A stretch of 13,785 nucleotides of DNA. Source: Rubritepida sp. GTDB lineage: Bacteria > Pseudomonadota > Alphaproteobacteria > Acetobacterales > Acetobacteraceae. The stretch's first letter is position 1. Every line of letters begins with the position of its first letter. Shown here piece by piece: positions 6,979 to 13,785 of this stretch. A model generated the notes under the pieces. That model saw only the letters and a program-made list of their open reading frames with translations, was not told the origin of the DNA and searched no databases. Both the position numbers and the translations under genes were made by a program. The DNA lies in contig JACMRO010000585.1 in NCBI GenBank assembly GCA_014376425.1, forward strand, positions 1 to 13,785, given 5' to 3'.

Positions 6979-7061
6979 CAGCGGCCCCTTCCTTGCGCCG
7001 CGCCGCGGCGGGCGATGCCCGCAAAGTGTATCGTTCCAATGGAGAGAGGCAGCGCGCGCAT
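6978..7061 (-). CDS. Mini-ORF A, 27-aa murC-leader peptide
   Basis: The ATG at 7061 abuts the murG stop (TAGATG) and is preceded by AAGGAG, a good ribosome site lying inside the murG end. It encodes 27 residues. MRALPLSIGTIHFAGI repeats the MurC N-terminus with one Val-to-Ala change, and ARRGAAQGRGR is a basic tail not found in MurC. The stop TGA overlaps the ATG of mini-ORF B (TGATG), a classic reinitiation arrangement. It is too short for a fold. It would contain only the first beta strand and part of the glycine loop, with GIGG replaced by GIAR. Translation is plausible from the signals but unproven, and a biological role is unknown. Confidence 0.45.
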   Translation of the reverse strand: MRALPLSIGTIHFAGIARRGAAQGRGR

Positions 7062-8156
7062 CTACTGGCGCTCCTTGATCAGTGAGAGAACGAGGTCGGC
7101 CAGTTCGCGCACCGCGCCTGGCCGGGCAATCGCGGCGCCCGCCGTCGCCGCCGCCTCCATCCGCGCTGGAAAGTTCAGATAGCTCACCATCGCCGCGGCC
7201 AGCAGCGCCGGCGTCAACCCCTGCTCGGGCAGCAGCTGCGCCGCACCGGCATCGCTCAGCACCCGCCCATTGGCCATCTGGTGGTTGTCGATCGCGCTGG
7301 GCAAAGGCACCAGCAGCGCCGGCCGCGCCGCGCATGCCAGCTCGGCGATGGTCGACGCCCCGGCCCGCGCCACCACCAAATGCGCCACCGACAGATGCCG
7401 CGCGACATCGGCGAAGAAGGGCGAAAGCTCGGCCGGTACGCCCATGCCTGCATAGACGGCGCGGACCCGGTCCAGATCCTCGGCCCGGCATTGCTGCGTC
7501 ACCATCAGCCGGCCGCGCAGGTCCGCCGGCAGGCCGGCCACGGCGGCCGGCACCAGGTCGGAGAACACCCGCGCGCCCAGCGAGCCGCCCAGCACCAGCA
7601 GCCGCAAGCCGCCCTCGGTGCCGGGGTAGGGCTGGCCGGCCAACGCCATCAGGGCCGGCCGCACGGGGTTGCCGACCAGTGCGGTGCGCGCGCCTGCAGG
7701 CACCTTCTCGGTGTCGGCGAAGGACAGCGCCAGCCGATCGGCGCGGGTCGCGAGCATGCGGTTGGCGCGGCCCAGCACGCCGTTCTGCTCGTGCAGCACC
7801 AGCACCGGGCGGTGTGCCAGGCTAAGCGCCGCCAGCGCCGGCGGAATGGCTGGATAGCCACCAAAACCCACCACCGCCCGGGCCCGCAGGCGCTTGAGTA
7901 TGCTGCGCGCCTGCCAGGTCCCGGCGGCCAGCTGCATGGCGCCGCGCGCCGCGCGCTTCACGCCGCGGCCGGAGACGCCCTCGCCCCTCAGCACGAAACG
8001 CTCGCCGGCGGCGAAGGCGGTGCTGGCATAGGCCGCGCTGCGCGCATCGGTGAACAGCGCGAAGGCCTCGCCGCGGGCATGCAGCTCCGCCGCCAGCGCC
8101 TCGGCCGGGAAGAGGTGACCGCCGGTGCCGCCGGCGGCGATGACGATGGGATTCAC
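7062..8156 (-). CDS. murG: MurG, lipid I to lipid II GlcNAc transferase
   Basis: MurG is a GT-B glycosyltransferase at the inner face of the membrane that adds GlcNAc from UDP-GlcNAc to lipid I, making lipid II. The product is 364 aa. The N-terminal glycine loop is AAGGTGGHLFPA (7-18), followed by VVGFGGYP (95-102) and HEQNGVLGRAN (122-132), all involved in acceptor binding. The C-terminal donor domain shows VLGGSLGA (188-195), VARAGASTIAEL (262-273) and PLPSAIDNHQ (284-293). The start is a GTG at 8156 that overlaps the ftsW stop (GTGA). The frame stays open upstream inside ftsW, but only this start puts the glycine loop at the right distance. No strong ribosome site is seen, so translation probably depends on coupling. 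Its TAG directly touches the first murC-leader mini-ORF. Confidence 0.97.
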   Translation of the reverse strand: MNPIVIAAGGTGGHLFPAEALAAELHARGEAFALFTDARSAAYASTAFAAGERFVLRGEGVSGRGVKRAARGAMQLAAGTWQARSILKRLRARAVVGFGGYPAIPPALAALSLAHRPVLVLHEQNGVLGRANRMLATRADRLALSFADTEKVPAGARTALVGNPVRPALMALAGQPYPGTEGGLRLLVLGGSLGARVFSDLVPAAVAGLPADLRGRLMVTQQCRAEDLDRVRAVYAGMGVPAELSPFFADVARHLSVAHLVVARAGASTIAELACAARPALLVPLPSAIDNHQMANGRVLSDAGAAQLLPEQGLTPALLAAAMVSYLNFPARMEAAATAGAAIARPGAVRELADLVLSLIKERQ

Positions 8157-9313
8157 GCCGTGCCCATGTCGCGCAACGGCCCCTGGGCCTCGCTGCGCGG
8201 CCCACGCCTGCGGGTCAGCGCCAGCAGCATGCCCATGCCGATGGCGATGCCCAGCATGGACGAGCCGCCATAGCTGACCAGCGGCAGCGTCATCCCCTTG
8301 GTCGGAATCAGCCGCAGCGTGCTGCCCATGTTGATGAAGGCCTGCAGGCCGAATTGCGTCAGCAGCCCGGTCGTCGCCAGCGCCACGAACATGTCGCGCT
8401 CGCCCTGCATGCGCAGTAGGCCGCGCAGCACGATGAAGGCGAAGATCGCGAGGATCAGCAGGCAGGCGACCAGGCCGAACTCCTCGCCCACCACCGCGAA
8501 GACGAAGTCGGCATCGGCATCGGGCAGGTTGACCTTGACCCGGCCCTCGCCCGGCCCCTGCCCCCACAACCCGCCATTGCCATAGGCCATCAGGGAGCGT
8601 TCCTCCTGCGTCGGCGGAATGCTGGGCGGCCTGTGGTCGGCGATGGCGGCGAACCAGCTATCCACCCGCATCCGCACATGGCCGAGCACGCTGTAGGCCA
8701 GCACGCCCATCGCCGCCGCCGCGCCACCTGCGATCAGCACCAACGGCATGGGCAGCCCGGCCATGAAGATCTGCGCGCCGAACACCGCGGCCACGACGAC
8801 GATCATTCCGACATCGGGCTGCTGCTTGAGGATGGCGAGCGCGAACAGCACCGGCAGGGCCGCCGCGGCGAAGCCCAGATAGCGATTGGTGGCCTGCAGC
8901 CGCACGATGACCCAGGCACACATCACCGCCAGGAAGGGCTTGAGGAATTCGGAAGGCTGCACCGACTGGCCCAGGATGTGCAGCCAGCGCCGGCCGCCCT
9001 TGATCTCGGTGCCGATCACCAGGGTGGCCGCCGTCAGCAGCAACGCGCCCAGCGCGCCCGTCACCGCCCGCCGCACGATCCACTTCGTCGGCAGTAGCGA
9101 AATGGAGATGATGAGCGCCAGCGCCAGGCCCGGAAATACCAGCTGCCGCACCACCTGCGCCCAAGCCGAAAGGTCACGCATGCGGGCTGAACCCGTCGCC
9201 AGCGCCATGATGCACCCCATGATCAGCAGGGTGAACAGCGCCGCCATCGTCCAGCGGTCCACCCCCCACCACCAGCGGCCGAGGAAGGAGGTGTCAGTGC
9301 GGCTGACTTCCAT
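8153..9313 (-). CDS. ftsW: FtsW, septal SEDS peptidoglycan polymerase
   Basis: FtsW is a polytopic inner-membrane SEDS glycosyltransferase that polymerises lipid II at the septum with its partner FtsI. The product is 386 aa with about ten hydrophobic segments. Family motifs are QPSEFLK (119-125), KQQPDVGM (163-170), YGNGGLWGQGPG (244-255), LPDADADFVFAVVGEEFG (263-280) and LPLVSYGGSS (343-352). In the fourth of these, Asp269 aligns with the catalytic Asp of E. coli FtsW (LPEAHTDF). A cytoplasmic N-terminus of about 20 residues and a short Arg-rich C-terminal tail flank the core. The ATG at 9313 shares one base with the murD stop (TGATG) and has AGGAG about 9 nt upstream. ftsI would be expected upstream of murE, outside this window. 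Confidence 0.97.
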   Translation of the reverse strand: MEVSRTDTSFLGRWWWGVDRWTMAALFTLLIMGCIMALATGSARMRDLSAWAQVVRQLVFPGLALALIISISLLPTKWIVRRAVTGALGALLLTAATLVIGTEIKGGRRWLHILGQSVQPSEFLKPFLAVMCAWVIVRLQATNRYLGFAAAALPVLFALAILKQQPDVGMIVVVAAVFGAQIFMAGLPMPLVLIAGGAAAAMGVLAYSVLGHVRMRVDSWFAAIADHRPPSIPPTQEERSLMAYGNGGLWGQGPGEGRVKVNLPDADADFVFAVVGEEFGLVACLLILAIFAFIVLRGLLRMQGERDMFVALATTGLLTQFGLQAFINMGSTLRLIPTKGMTLPLVSYGGSSMLGIAIGMGMLLALTRRRGPRSEAQGPLRDMGTA

Positions 9314-10629
9314 CAGGCAAGCTCCTGGACGAGCGCGCGGAAGCGGTCGCCCCGCGCGTCGAAGCCGGTGAACTGGTCCCAGCTGGCGGCGGCGGGTGAG
9401 AGCAGCACCACGGGCGCGGCGCCGGCCAGTGCGGCGGCCGCCGCGGCGGGTACCGCCTGGTCCAGCGTGTCGGGCAGCGTGTGCGGCACGCCGGCCGCGG
9501 CCAGCGTGGCGGCGAAGACCGGCCCGTCGCGGCCGATCAGGAAGGCGTGGGCCACCCGGCCGAACCAGGGCGCCAGGCTTTCTATCCCACCATCCTTGCC
9601 GGTGCCCCCGGCGATCAGGATGACGCGGCCGTGGCTGGCCAGCGCCCGCGCCGTGCTGTCGGCGTTGGTGGCCTTGCTGTCGTTGATGAAGCGCACGCCT
9701 CTCAGCGTGCGGACCAGTTCGGCCCGGTGCGGCAGGCCGGGATAGCTGCGCAGCGCATCGGGCAGCACGGCGCGTCCGACGCCCAGATGCAGCGCCATGG
9801 CGGCGGCCGCCGCCGCGTTCTGTGCGTTGTGGCTGCCGGGCAGGGTGGGCGCTTCAGCGAGGTCCAGGATGACCCCGGCATCGTCCCGCAGCACGCCCGC
9901 TTCGGCCCACACCCCGCCAGGGCAGGGATGGTCGCCGCTGATGTGAATTGCTCCGGGCCAGGCGGCCCGCGTGGCGTCGTCGTCATCGCCCAGCACCGCC
10001 ACACCTGCGCCTGCGAGGATGCGCGTCTTGGCAGCCAGGTAGCCGGCCATGTCGCCATGCCGGTCCAGATGGTCGGGGCTGAGATTGAGCATCACGGCTA
10101 CGTTGAATCGCATGCTGTCGATTCGTTCCAACATGTAGGACGACATTTCGAGAACATAGACACCGTCATCGGGCAGGATGGGCATGCTCAGCGCGGCGCG
10201 GCCCAGATTGCCGCCCACCGCCACCGGCACGCCCGCACGTTCCAATATGTGGCCGAGCAGCGCCGTGGTGGTCGATTTGCCGTTGGTGCCGGTGATGCCG
10301 GCGAAGCGCGCCCCGGAGCCCGCGGCGCGCACCGCGCGATAAAGGAATTCCGCGTCGACCAGGATCGGCGCGCCGGCGGCCCGGGCAGCCGCGGCGGCCG
10401 GGTGAATCCACGGCCGCAGATGCGGAATGCCAGGCGAAAGCAGCAGCGCATCATGGTCGAAGGCAAGCGCCGGGTCGGCGACATGGAGCCCGGAGGCCTC
10501 GGCGCGCGCCGCCTCGCTGTCGTCCCACACCGTCACCGCCGCCCCCCACTCGGCCAACCGCCGCGCGGCAGGCAGCCCGGCGCGCCCCAGCCCCACAACC
10601 GCGATGCGCTGGCCTTCGAACGGCCTCAT
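9313..10629 (-). CDS. murD: UDP-N-acetylmuramoyl-L-alanine--D-glutamate ligase (MurD)
   Basis: MurD adds D-Glu to UDP-MurNAc-L-Ala using ATP in the cytoplasm. The product is 438 aa, the usual size. The N-terminal Rossmann-like domain begins IAVVGLGRAGLPAARRL (9-25). The ATP P-loop is GITGTNGKSTT (111-121). The central domain includes EMSSYMLE (161-168), LSPDHLDRHG (183-192) and the SHNAQNAAAA stretch (266-275). The C-terminal domain carries HRAE (301-304), FINDSKATNADST (314-326), GGTGKDG (341-347) and LSPAAASWDQF (410-420). All match the MurD pattern without visible defects. The ATG at 10629 overlaps the mraY stop as ATGA. Confidence 0.98.
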   Translation of the reverse strand: MRPFEGQRIAVVGLGRAGLPAARRLAEWGAAVTVWDDSEAARAEASGLHVADPALAFDHDALLLSPGIPHLRPWIHPAAAAARAAGAPILVDAEFLYRAVRAAGSGARFAGITGTNGKSTTTALLGHILERAGVPVAVGGNLGRAALSMPILPDDGVYVLEMSSYMLERIDSMRFNVAVMLNLSPDHLDRHGDMAGYLAAKTRILAGAGVAVLGDDDDATRAAWPGAIHISGDHPCPGGVWAEAGVLRDDAGVILDLAEAPTLPGSHNAQNAAAAAAMALHLGVGRAVLPDALRSYPGLPHRAELVRTLRGVRFINDSKATNADSTARALASHGRVILIAGGTGKDGGIESLAPWFGRVAHAFLIGRDGPVFAATLAAAGVPHTLPDTLDQAVPAAAAAALAGAAPVVLLSPAAASWDQFTGFDARGDRFRALVQELA

Positions 10630-11714
10630 CGGATCTTCAACGTGCTGAGGCCGACCAGTGCGAGGATCATGGCGATGATCCAGAACCGGATGACGATGGT
10701 CGCCTCCGCCCAGCCCTTCTTCTCAAAATGATGGTGCAGCGGCGCCATCAGGAAAACCCGCCGCCCGGTCCGCTTGAACCAGAAGACCTGGATGACGACC
10801 GACATGGTCTCGACCACGAACAGCCCGCCCACGATGGCCAGCACCAGCTCATGCTTGGTCGCCACCGCGATGCCGCCCAGCGCGCCGCCCAGTGCCAGGC
10901 TGCCGGTGTCGCCCATGAACACCGCGGCCGGCGGCGCGTTGAACCACAGGAAGCCCAGCGACGCGCCGATCAGCGCCGAGCAGAACACCGCAAGCTCGCC
11001 CGACCCCGGCACCGCGTGCAGCTGCAGGTAGTCGGCGAAGATGCGGTTGCCGACGAGGTAGGCGATCAGCGCGAACACCGCGCCCGCGATCATCACCGGC
11101 ACGATCGCCAGCCCGTCCAGCCCGTCGGTCAGGTTCACAGCGTTGGAGGCGCCCATCATCACAAACATCGCGACGAACGGGAACAGCACCGACAGCGGCA
11201 GTAGCGTGTCCTTCAGGAAGGGCAGCGCCAGGTTGCTGTGCAGGCCATTCGGCAGCAGCCACATCATCCAGATGCCCACGACCAGCCCCAGCCCGGCCTG
11301 CGCGATCAGTTTGGCGCGCCCCGACACGCCCTTCACGTTGCGCCTGGTCACCTTCAACCAGTCGTCCCAGAAACCCAGCGCGCCATACCCCATGGTGATG
11401 ACCAGCACCGCCCAGATGAAGCCGTTGCGCAAATCGCCCCAAAGCAGCACCGACACGCCCAAAGCCAGCAGGATCAGCACGCCGCCCATGGTGGGCGTGC
11501 CCTTCTTGGTCAGCAGGTGGCCTTCCGGCCCATCCTCGCGGATCGGCTGGCCACCGCGCTGGAAGCTGCGCAGCCAATTAATAATGCGGCTGCCGAACGC
11601 CAGCGCGATGAACAGCGCAGTGACGCAGGCCGCGCCGGCGCGAAAGGTCAGGTACCGCACCAGGTTGAACAGGATGAAGTCGTCGGAGAGCGGGGCCAGC
11701 AGCAACGGGATCAT
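10626..11714 (-). CDS. mraY: MraY, phospho-MurNAc-pentapeptide transferase (lipid I synthase)
   Basis: MraY is an integral membrane enzyme that transfers phospho-MurNAc-pentapeptide from UDP to undecaprenyl phosphate, forming lipid I. The product is 362 aa with about ten membrane segments. Diagnostic motifs are LLTKKGTPTMGG (67-78), FWDDWLKV (115-122) with the paired Asp, NAVNLTDGLDGLA (191-203), VFMGDTGSLALGG (265-277) and PLHHHFEKKGW (325-335). All are intact. The short periplasmic N-terminus and the C-terminal membrane helix ending in STLKIR are typical. The ATG at 11714 overlaps the murF stop (ATGA). No clear ribosome site is visible, consistent with reinitiation by ribosomes ending murF. 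Confidence 0.98.
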   Translation of the reverse strand: MIPLLLAPLSDDFILFNLVRYLTFRAGAACVTALFIALAFGSRIINWLRSFQRGGQPIREDGPEGHLLTKKGTPTMGGVLILLALGVSVLLWGDLRNGFIWAVLVITMGYGALGFWDDWLKVTRRNVKGVSGRAKLIAQAGLGLVVGIWMMWLLPNGLHSNLALPFLKDTLLPLSVLFPFVAMFVMMGASNAVNLTDGLDGLAIVPVMIAGAVFALIAYLVGNRIFADYLQLHAVPGSGELAVFCSALIGASLGFLWFNAPPAAVFMGDTGSLALGGALGGIAVATKHELVLAIVGGLFVVETMSVVIQVFWFKRTGRRVFLMAPLHHHFEKKGWAEATIVIRFWIIAMILALVGLSTLKIR

Positions 11715-13039
11715 GACGCGGAGTCCAGGGTTTGAATGAGGTCGGCCATCCGCATGCCAAGCGAACCCTTCACCAGGACCGCGTCACCGGCCCGCAGGGA
11801 TGCGCGCAACGGCCCGGCGAGCGAGGCGCTGTCCGCCGCTGCCTCGCCCCGCAAGTGGGCGGGCAGGAGCAGCCGCATCCCCCCCATCAGCGGGCCGACC
11901 GTATGGACCAGGTCCGCACTTTCCGCCACCGCCCCCGCCAGCGCCTCGTGCATGGCAGGCCCGTGCTCGCCCAGCTCCAGCATATCGCCCAGCACCGCCA
12001 CACGCCGCCCCGCATGGACTTTCAGCACGTCGAGCGCGGCGAGCACTGAGGCTTCCGATGCGTTGTAGCTTTCATCCAGCAGCGTGGCGGCACCGCCCGG
12101 CACGATGATGGCGCGACGCTGGCCCCGCCCCGCACCGGTGTCGAAGCGGGCCAGCGCGGCGGCGGCGCGGTGCAGGTCCAGCCCCAGCGCGTGCACCGCG
12201 GCCAGCACCGCGCAGGCATTCTCGGCCAGGTGGCGGCCGGGCGCGTTCAGCCGCAAGGTGATCTCGCCCAGGGGCGTTGCGATGCGCGAAAGCCTGTCGG
12301 CGTGGTGCAGAAGCCGGAAGTCGGCTGCGCCGAGGCCGAAGGCGAGCACGCGCGGCGCCCGCTTGCGCAACTGTTCGAAGAACATGCTGTCGGCCGGCAG
12401 CACGGCGGTGCCGCCAGGCTCCAGCCCATCGAGGATGTCACCCTTCTCGGCCGCGATCGCGGCTTGGCTGCCCAGCCGGCCGATATGCGCGGTACCGATA
12501 TTGCTGATGATGGCGACATGCGGCCGGGCCAGGCGTGCCAGCGGGCCGATCTCGCCGCGGCTGTTCATGCCGATCTCGATGGCGGCGAAAGCGGCATCTG
12601 CCGGCAGGTTCGCCAGGGTCGTCGGCACGCCGATGTGGTTGTTGAAGCTGGCATCGGCGGCGTGGGTCGGGCCGAAGGCGCGCAGCGCCAGCCGCAGCAT
12701 CTCCTCCACCGTCGCCTTGCCGACGCTGCCGGTGACGGCGACGATCTTCGCCGGCGCCCGGTCACGCGCCGCGGCGCCCAGCGCATGCAGCGCCGCCAGC
12801 GTATCGGGCACGATGAGCGTGCGCGGGTCGTCGCCATGCTCGGCCAACGCGGCGGCAGCACCCGCTGCGAAGGCGCCGGCAATGAAATCATGGCCGTCCC
12901 GCGCCGCGCGCAGCGCCACGAACAGGTCGCCGGGCGCGACCTGCCGGCTGTCGAACACCACGCGCCGCACCGCCACCTCGGCCAATAGCCGGCCGCCGCT
13001 GGCGGCGCGCAGTTGGGCGCTATTCCAAAGAGTGGTCAC
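11711..13039 (-). CDS. murF: UDP-MurNAc-tripeptide--D-alanyl-D-alanine ligase (MurF)
   Basis: MurF joins the D-Ala-D-Ala made by Ddl to the UDP-MurNAc-tripeptide, the last cytoplasmic step of the precursor. The product is 442 aa. FDSRQVAPGDLFVAL (29-43) is the MurF/MurE-type UDP-binding segment. SFNNHIGVPTTL (131-142), EIGMNSRGEI (155-164), ISNIGTAHIGRLGS (178-191) and EKGDIL (198-203) form the ATPase core, and LDESYNASEAS (321-331) and VLGDMLELGE (349-358) lie in the C-terminal domain. The P-loop reads TGSVGKATVEEM (103-114), where Ala109 occupies the position normally held by Thr or Ser. The start is a GTG at 13039 overlapping the murE stop (GTGA). An alternative identity is unlikely given the motifs and position. 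Confidence 0.97.
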   Translation of the reverse strand: MTTLWNSAQLRAASGGRLLAEVAVRRVVFDSRQVAPGDLFVALRAARDGHDFIAGAFAAGAAAALAEHGDDPRTLIVPDTLAALHALGAAARDRAPAKIVAVTGSVGKATVEEMLRLALRAFGPTHAADASFNNHIGVPTTLANLPADAAFAAIEIGMNSRGEIGPLARLARPHVAIISNIGTAHIGRLGSQAAIAAEKGDILDGLEPGGTAVLPADSMFFEQLRKRAPRVLAFGLGAADFRLLHHADRLSRIATPLGEITLRLNAPGRHLAENACAVLAAVHALGLDLHRAAAALARFDTGAGRGQRRAIIVPGGAATLLDESYNASEASVLAALDVLKVHAGRRVAVLGDMLELGEHGPAMHEALAGAVAESADLVHTVGPLMGGMRLLLPAHLRGEAAADSASLAGPLRASLRAGDAVLVKGSLGMRMADLIQTLDSAS

Positions 13040-13785
13040 GCCGCCAGTTCCCGGATTACCGAGGCGTCGTCGAAGGGGGTGGTGACGCCGGCTACCGTCT
13101 GCCCGCTTTCATGCCCCTTGCCGGCCACGACCAGCACATCGCCCGGCCGCAGCAGGTTCAGCCCCGCGGCGATGGCGGCGCGGCGACCGCCGATTTCCAG
13201 CGCACCGGGGGCCGCGGCCCGGATGGCGGCGCGGATGGTGGCGGGTGCCTCGCCACGTGGATTGTCGTCGGTGATGATGGCCTGGTCCGCCAGGCGCGCC
13301 ACCACTTCGCCCATCAGTGGCCGCTTGCCCGGGTCACGGTCGCCGCCGGCGCCGAAGACGCAGATGAGGCGGCCGGTGGCATGCGGCCGCAGCGCGGTCA
13401 GCAGGCGCGCCAGGGCATCGGGGGTATGCGCGTAATCGACATAGGCGCTGGCGCCACGCAGGGTCGCCGCCTGCTCCATGCGGCCGCGCACGCCGCGCAG
13501 GCGGGGCAGGCCGGCCAGCGCATCGCCGCCGGCCAGCGCCGCCGCCAGCAGCGCGTTATCGGCCTGGAAGCGGCCGGGCAGGGCCAGGTGCAGGCTCTGC
13601 CGGGCGCCGAACGCCAGCAGTTCCAGCGCCTGGCCGTCAGGCAGCGGCGTGGCGCGCCCAATGCGGATGTCGTGGCCCGCCGCACCCACGCTGAGCAGTC
13701 GCAGGCGGCGGCGGGCCGCGACAGCCCGCAGGGCGGCCTGGGTGTCGGCATCCGCCTCGGTGCTGTAGGCGCCGGGGCTGCCTTC
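13036..13785 (-). CDS. murE: UDP-MurNAc-tripeptide ligase MurE, C-terminal part (5' end outside window)
   Basis: MurE adds the third amino acid of the stem peptide. The frame is open from the right window edge to a TGA at 13036, giving 249 residues, so the N-terminal UDP domain and the P-loop are outside. Seen are the end of the central domain (FQADNALLAAALA), then VDYAHTPDAL, FGAGGDRDPGKRPLMG, the DNPR motif (13255-13266) and VAGKGHESGQ near the end. DNPR is the known recognition motif for meso-diaminopimelate, so this MurE is expected to be the mDAP-adding type, as in other Gram-negatives. Any start inside the window, such as the one at 13689, is internal because the motif-bearing frame continues upstream without a stop. 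Its stop overlaps the murF GTG. Confidence 0.96.
   Translation of the reverse strand, partial: EGSPGAYSTEADADTQAALRAVAARRRLRLLSVGAAGHDIRIGRATPLPDGQALELLAFGARQSLHLALPGRFQADNALLAAALAGGDALAGLPRLRGVRGRMEQAATLRGASAYVDYAHTPDALARLLTALRPHATGRLICVFGAGGDRDPGKRPLMGEVVARLADQAIITDDNPRGEAPATIRAAIRAAAPGALEIGGRRAAIAAGLNLLRPGDVLVVAGKGHESGQTVAGVTTPFDDASVIRELAA

Larger units (their letters stand above)
6850..7061 (-). repeat. Tandem array: 83-bp repeats of the murC 5' end
   Basis: Reading leftwards from the murG stop there are two complete 83-bp units (6979-7061 and 6896-6978), then the matching first 46-48 bp of murC itself (from 6895 down). The two full units match at 75 of 83 positions with no gaps. Each unit has a head of 48 bp equivalent to murC codons 1-16 and a 35-bp tail absent from murC. 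The tail holds a 6-bp GC stem with a 3-nt loop (6996-7010 and 6913-6927) and an AAGGA(A/G)GGG ribosome site just before the next ATG. Between the units the head differs at 7 positions and the tail at 1. The period is not a multiple of three, so each unit shifts the frame. Confidence 0.95.

Noticed and set aside
5465..7039. Longer MurC starting at TTG 7039 with a 48-residue extension
   Set aside because: The extension is out-of-frame translation of the repeats, has no family match, and starts at a rare codon without an aligned ribosome site. The ATG at 6895 has a ribosome site and the normal distance to the glycine loop.
6850..7061. The array as a sequencing or assembly duplication error
   Set aside because: The copies differ at about 10% of positions in a codon-patterned way, which a copying artefact would not produce.
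5642..7078. Plus-strand ORF of 478 codons opposite murC, with repeated sequence near its end
   Set aside because: The repetition comes only from the 83-bp murC-leader array read backwards. The rest is an antisense shadow rich in His, Arg and Ala.

Overview
The window is a GC-rich (roughly 70% by eye) stretch of the division and cell wall (dcw) cluster. Every convincing gene lies on the minus strand, so the genes read from the right end of the window to the left. In transcription order they are murE (3' part only), murF, mraY, murD, ftsW, murG, murC, murB, ddlB, ftsQ, ftsA and ftsZ (5' part only). The gene order, the FtsZ start (MTLNLTLP), the alphaproteobacterial style of FtsA/FtsW/MurB and the high GC point to an alphaproteobacterium. 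A Rhodospirillales/Acetobacteraceae member is my best guess, but the family is an inference and not proven here.

Right part (about 13785 to 7062): murE-murF-mraY-murD-ftsW-murG form an unbroken chain in which each stop codon overlaps the next start codon (ATGA, GTGA or TGATG). These genes build UDP-MurNAc-pentapeptide (MurD, MurE, MurF), load it onto undecaprenyl phosphate (MraY), add GlcNAc to make lipid II (MurG), and polymerise septal glycan (FtsW).

Middle (about 7061 to 3634): murC-murB-ddlB-ftsQ are again chained by overlaps. MurB and MurC make the early UDP-MurNAc-Ala intermediates, Ddl supplies D-Ala-D-Ala, and FtsQ is a membrane divisome scaffold. The murG/murC junction is abnormal. 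It holds two tandem 83-bp copies of the murC 5' end, followed by murC itself. Each copy is a complete 27-codon mini-ORF that starts like MurC, then switches to a short basic tail. Each carries a GC hairpin and a Shine-Dalgarno sequence and ends in TGATG, which overlaps the next start. The copies differ mostly at third codon positions. This is the most unusual feature in the window.

Left part (about 2753 to 1): ftsA and ftsZ are separated from their neighbours by the only true gaps (70 bp and 139 bp). The 139-bp ftsA-ftsZ gap is AT-richer. It contains a perfect consensus DnaA box (TTATCCACA), a GANTC methylation site, a degenerate CtrA-like site and two dyad symmetries, so it is the likeliest promoter/control region. 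No tRNA, rRNA, CRISPR, insertion sequence or other mobile element was seen. Apart from the murC leader array, the ftsZ control region and two non-canonical nucleotide-site residues (MurF Ala109, FtsA Glu229), this is an ordinary housekeeping cluster.
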